Shown here piece by piece: positions 61,483 through 64,000 of a stretch of DNA of 64,000 nt. The notes beneath the pieces were generated by a model. It was not told the DNA's origin, made no database searches, and saw only the letters and a list, made by a program, of their open reading frames with translations. A program made the translations under genes and the position numbers. The stretch comes from Polaribacter sargassicola (GTDB taxonomy: Bacteria; Bacteroidota; Bacteroidia; Flavobacteriales; Flavobacteriaceae): assembly GCF_021991835.1 (NCBI RefSeq), contig NZ_JAHDAU010000003.1:62001-126000 (forward strand), in the 5' to 3' direction. The stretch's first letter is position 1, and every line of letters starts with the position of its first letter.

Positions 61483-61490
61483 CAAATTTA
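61483..61490 (-). promoter_or_regulatory. -7 promoter element for the YjbR-type gene
   Basis: The reverse strand reads TAAATTTG, a perfect TAnnTTTG match about 55 nt upstream of the ATG at 61427. Confidence 0.5.
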
Positions 61491-61504
61491 CAATTATTTT
61501 TAAG

Positions 61505-62485
61505 ATGGAAAATGATTTTTTAGACAACACAACCATTATTAGATATTCTGACAATATTTATGAAAAAAATAAATTTTCTATGTTATCAGAAATTATTTTT
61601 TCTGATAATTCTAATACTACAAAATGGTTAAATACCTACGGAATTCAGTTTCAAGATATTTACAAGAAGGTTATTTATCAAAATAAATTAGACGATTTTT
61701 TAATTAAATTATTAAGTGATGAAGAGCATCCTAATAAAGTAATTTTATTAGATAATTTATTTTTTGTAACCACACGAGTTTTAATTACAGAAAGTCAGAA
61801 ATTAGATTCTGAACAAATGGTTTTTATTGTTTCTTCTGATTTTCTATGGTCTATTCAAGAAAAAAAAGGTGATTATTTTAATTGGATTCGAGAGCGTTTA
61901 GAAGGTAATAAAGGAATTGTTAGAAAGAAAAAAGCAGATTATTTATTGTTTTTATTATTAGAGTCTATTATTGATAATTACCAAGATACTTATTTAGAAA
62001 ATGCAGAGCTAAGTGCAGATAAATTAGACTCTTCTCATATAAAACCAACGCCAGAATTTACATCTTTAGTTGAAAAAAGAAAACAAGAATTATTTAACTT
62101 TAAAAAAGCGACTTTAAGTTTAAGAGACACTGTTATTAAACTAGAAAAAATTGAAATTGAAGGCTTTAATGTAAAATATTTTAGCGAACTAAAAGAACAA
62201 ACCAACAATTTAGTTTCTAATATAGATTTTGAATTGCAAGAATTAGAAAGTAAAATAAACCTGATTTTTAGTATACAGGGACACAGATTAAATGAAGTAA
62301 TGAAAACGCTTACAATTTTATCTGTTGTTTTTATTCCGCTTACTTTTTTGGCTGGAATTTACGGAATGAACTTTGAAAACATACCTGAGTTAAAATTTAA
62401 ATATGGCTATTTTGTTCTATTAGCAATTATGGTTTTAGTAACCATTATTTCTATTTGGTATTTTAAAAGAAAGAAGTGGTTTTAA
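61505..62485 (+). CDS. corA: CorA-family magnesium/cobalt transporter
   Basis: 326 aa. A long soluble N-terminal region (about 1-265), helical towards the end (FELQELESKINLIFSIQGHRLNEVMKTLTILSVVFIPLTFLAGIYGMNFENIPEL), is followed by two membrane helices. The GMN selectivity motif is at residues 287-289 (YGMNFENIPELK), followed by a short charged tail. It forms a pentameric Mg2+ channel; substrate preference (Mg, Co, Ni, Zn) cannot be told. Divergent from the YjbR-like gene, convergent with a small membrane protein. Confidence 0.94.
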   Translation: MENDFLDNTTIIRYSDNIYEKNKFSMLSEIIFSDNSNTTKWLNTYGIQFQDIYKKVIYQNKLDDFLIKLLSDEEHPNKVILLDNLFFVTTRVLITESQKLDSEQMVFIVSSDFLWSIQEKKGDYFNWIRERLEGNKGIVRKKKADYLLFLLLESIIDNYQDTYLENAELSADKLDSSHIKPTPEFTSLVEKRKQELFNFKKATLSLRDTVIKLEKIEIEGFNVKYFSELKEQTNNLVSNIDFELQELESKINLIFSIQGHRLNEVMKTLTILSVVFIPLTFLAGIYGMNFENIPELKFKYGYFVLLAIMVLVTIISIWYFKRKKWF

Positions 62486-62494
62486 AAACACTTA

Positions 62495-62540
62495 CAAAAA
62501 AAGAACTTTCAAGTTTAAAAAATTTGAAAGTTCTTTTTTA
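62495..62540. terminator. Bidirectional terminator between corA and a small membrane-protein gene
   Basis: AAGAACTTTCAA (62501-62512) pairs with TTGAAAGTTCTT (62524-62535) with A/T runs on both sides. It lies 15 nt past the corA stop and abuts the stop of the gene at 62538, serving both. Confidence 0.8.
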
Positions 62541-62786
62541 TAAATCATCATTTTTATTTAAAAGCTTAAACGCCAAGAATATTAAAGATATAAATCCAAA
62601 AATTAATAAAAAATATTTAACCAAATTAATGATTAAAAAAATACCAAAACCTCTACTAGAATTATTTTTTTGAAGTTTTATTAAAATAGAATTTATTTTA
62701 TCTGAGTTTTCTAGCAAAAAGTAAAATAACGATGACAAAATAGATAAAACTAATAATTTTATTATTTTTAAGTTTACTTTATCCAT
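62538..62786 (-). CDS. Small two-helix membrane protein
   Basis: 82 aa with two hydrophobic segments (about 8-24 and 50-76) around a polar middle (NSDKINSILIKLQKNNSSR). No family recognised. Support for reality: its start lies 8 nt after the DUF4260 gene stop on the same strand and its stop abuts a symmetric terminator. Function unknown. Confidence 0.55.
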   Translation of the reverse strand: MDKVNLKIIKLLVLSILSSLFYFLLENSDKINSILIKLQKNNSSRGFGIFLIINLVKYFLLIFGFISLIFLAFKLLNKNDDL

Positions 62787-62794
62787 TAAAATCG

Positions 62795-63148
62795 TTATTT
62801 CTTTCCTATTTTTCCTAAATGAGTATTATTAAAACTATCAGAATATTTTAATCCATAACCTAAAATTCTATCAAAAGAAGCATGACCAAACATTACAATT
62901 CCTATAAGTTGTAAGGTTTCATTTTGTAAGTAAAATCCTAATAAATAAAACACAATTGCAATTGCTTTGTGATGTAAAACATTGTAACAAATAGCACCAA
63001 ATTTTGTACTTATTTTGTAACCTAAAAAACTAATATCTGGCAACAAAAACAGTACAAGGTACCACCACCAATCAAAACTTAATTGATTGTAAGCAACAAT
63101 AGACAAAGCAAACATTAATAACTCTTCTAATTTTAGAGTATTTTTCAT
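62795..63148 (-). CDS. DUF4260 family membrane protein
   Basis: 117 aa with about four hydrophobic segments. It matches DUF4260: LKLEELLMFALSIVAY, WWWYLVLFLLPDISFLGY, NVLHHKAIAIVFYLLGF and MFGHASFDRILGYGLKYSDSFNNTHLGKIGK at the end. Small inner-membrane protein of unknown function. It starts 5 nt after the cyclase gene stop. Confidence 0.88.
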   Translation of the reverse strand: MKNTLKLEELLMFALSIVAYNQLSFDWWWYLVLFLLPDISFLGYKISTKFGAICYNVLHHKAIAIVFYLLGFYLQNETLQLIGIVMFGHASFDRILGYGLKYSDSFNNTHLGKIGKK

Positions 63149-63153
63149 TATTA

Positions 63154-63903
63154 TTATTTTATGATTTTATACAAAATAGGTTTACTTGGCGTTGCATCAT
63201 TTTCAAAAGGAGCAATCATTAAGTTTAATAAATACTCGCCATCTTTTACTTGGTTTGGTACAAAAATAAATTCTGTAATTGTTGCTTCCATTCTTACATC
63301 TCCATCAGTGTTCCAAAAAGTGTTGTGTACTTCTAATTTACCACCATCTTTTTCTTTATCTACAGAAGGTAAATCAATCAATAAATGTTTAATTCCTTTT
63401 TCTACTAAATAACTAGCAGCTTCTTTAGATAAATAAGCCGGGTTTGTATTAAAATATCTTGTTTCTTTTTTATCAGATAAATTTGGCAAAGTTCTTATTA
63501 CAATAGCGTCTCTTTTTTTGTTTCTTAAAGCTGTTTTTATCTGCTTTTCTGAAATTACAAAATCTTCACCTACTTGCTCAGGAGCAACTGTAACCAACTC
63601 TGCTAAAAAAAAGTAATGTTTTAAATTTTGATTTACAGAATGTACTTTTTTTGTAATATGGCCAACACATTCTGTATGTGTTATATGAGAATGCGGGTTA
63701 AATTGAATACTATTAAAATTTACAACAGCTCCGTTTGCAACACTAACTTCATAACCATCAAAGTTTTCTACTTCTATTTTAGGATCATCTATACCCCAAG
63801 CGTTAATTTTACCTTTATCCATATCTATAGGTATTGATATATCTATAGGTTTAGAAACGTTAATTTCTATTTTTCTAGAATTGTATTCTATTATTGCTTT
63901 CAT
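63154..63903 (-). CDS. Cyclase-family (kynurenine formamidase-like) hydrolase
   Basis: 249 aa. It shows the cyclase-family metal motif HSHITHTECVGHI (about 72-84; HxxxH-type ligands), a second polar stretch LPNLSDK, and KGIKHLLIDLPSVDKEKDGGKLEVHNTFW, where the family has its conserved D-x-P-S and H. Members are metal-dependent amidases such as N-formylkynurenine formamidase; substrate not evident, since no kynurenine genes are nearby. Forms a close group with the DUF4260 gene. Confidence 0.82.
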   Translation of the reverse strand: MKAIIEYNSRKIEINVSKPIDISIPIDMDKGKINAWGIDDPKIEVENFDGYEVSVANGAVVNFNSIQFNPHSHITHTECVGHITKKVHSVNQNLKHYFFLAELVTVAPEQVGEDFVISEKQIKTALRNKKRDAIVIRTLPNLSDKKETRYFNTNPAYLSKEAASYLVEKGIKHLLIDLPSVDKEKDGGKLEVHNTFWNTDGDVRMEATITEFIFVPNQVKDGEYLLNLMIAPFENDATPSKPILYKIIK

Positions 63904-63945
63904 TTTGTACTGAAATTTATTTTTCTATGTGTTTAATTAAATTGC

Positions 63946-64000
63946 TTAGCTTATCATAAATAAATCAGAAGCAATTCCGTCTGTTAAAAATTGGCCTTTT
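63946..64000 (-). CDS. hemW: C-terminal fragment, probable heme chaperone HemW
   Basis: Only the last 17 codons and stop are inside the window: KGQFLTDGIASDLFMIS. A C-terminal T-x-x-G-(Q/K)-FL-(T/A)-DGIASDLF pattern is typical of flavobacterial HemW (radical SAM heme chaperone, formerly HemN-like). The assignment rests on this short tail and is tentative. Same strand and 42 nt upstream of the cyclase gene. Confidence 0.5.
   Translation of the reverse strand, partial: KGQFLTDGIASDLFMIS

Noticed and set aside
62476..62673. 65-aa plus-strand ORF after corA
   Set aside because: It spans the bidirectional terminator and is opposite a more plausible membrane-protein gene; Lys/Ile-rich translation of AT-rich DNA.

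Overview
The window is chromosomal DNA from a marine-type Flavobacteriaceae (Bacteroidota), closest in feel to the Polaribacter/Tenacibaculum group. Four things support this: a very AT-rich composition; at least seventeen perfect matches to the Bacteroidota -7 promoter element TAnnTTTG, many of them 5-20 nt from a start codon; few Shine-Dalgarno sequences; and family-typical genes (DUF4293 beside rho, a GYDIA-type GHMP kinase, a PpiD-like foldase cluster with LptC, LytTR systems, many SPII lipoproteins). Species cannot be fixed from sequence alone. No phage, insertion sequence or CRISPR array was seen.

Layout. 1-4.2 kb: 5' end of truA, a YfcE-like phosphoesterase, and a minus-strand block of a LuxR-type response regulator, a lipoprotein with an internal duplication and a TPR sensor kinase. 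4.2-8.9 kb: DUF4293 protein, rho and a PpiD-like foldase. 9-13.4 kb: a minus-strand set of coaX, a TPR protein, lptC, a small membrane protein and a CNNM/CBS/CorC protein. 13.5-16.7 kb: tRNA-Phe and small housekeeping or unknown genes, including thiN. 16.9-23 kb: a LytS/LytTR two-component pair, then mvaD, a MORN-like protein, mevalonate kinase, a UbiA prenyltransferase and an RluB-type pseudouridine synthase.

23-28.8 kb: minus-strand block with a thioredoxin-like protein, a BaiN-type flavoprotein, a GYDIA GHMP kinase bracketed by GC-rich inverted repeats, and a class II HMG-CoA reductase fused to a DUF1569/DinB-like domain. 28.9-32.6 kb: DPP IV plus a POT peptide transporter. 32.9-40.6 kb: thioredoxin, ComEC, NlpC/P60 lipoprotein, lpxB, surE and a tail-specific protease. 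41-46.8 kb: galactose cluster (SSS symporter, divergent GntR/LacI-hybrid regulator, galM, galK, galT). 47-52.6 kb: tRNA-Leu and a peptide-degradation set (M20, S9, M1). 52.6-57 kb: cyclophilin, a BlaI/M56 pair with clear operator palindromes, and DUF4407. 57-64 kb: PhnA-like, GNAT, SelW-like, adenine deaminase, 5-formyl-THF cyclo-ligase, CorA, small proteins, a cyclase and the 3' end of a probable hemW.

How the genes work together. The mevalonate route to isoprenoids is nearly complete but dispersed: HMG-CoA reductase, mevalonate kinase, a candidate phosphomevalonate kinase (GYDIA) and the decarboxylase are here; HMG-CoA synthase and an IPP isomerase are not. Two modules handle peptides: DPP IV with a POT transporter, and M20/S9/M1 peptidases. 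The Leloir genes with an Na+ symporter form a self-contained galactose uptake and catabolism locus, with galE elsewhere. The points most worth a second look are the phased dyads upstream of the LuxR regulator, the intrinsic-terminator hairpin inside the sensor-kinase coding sequence, the HMGR fusion, the ExbD-like domain in the M56 sensor, and the overlapping terminator/promoter before thiN.
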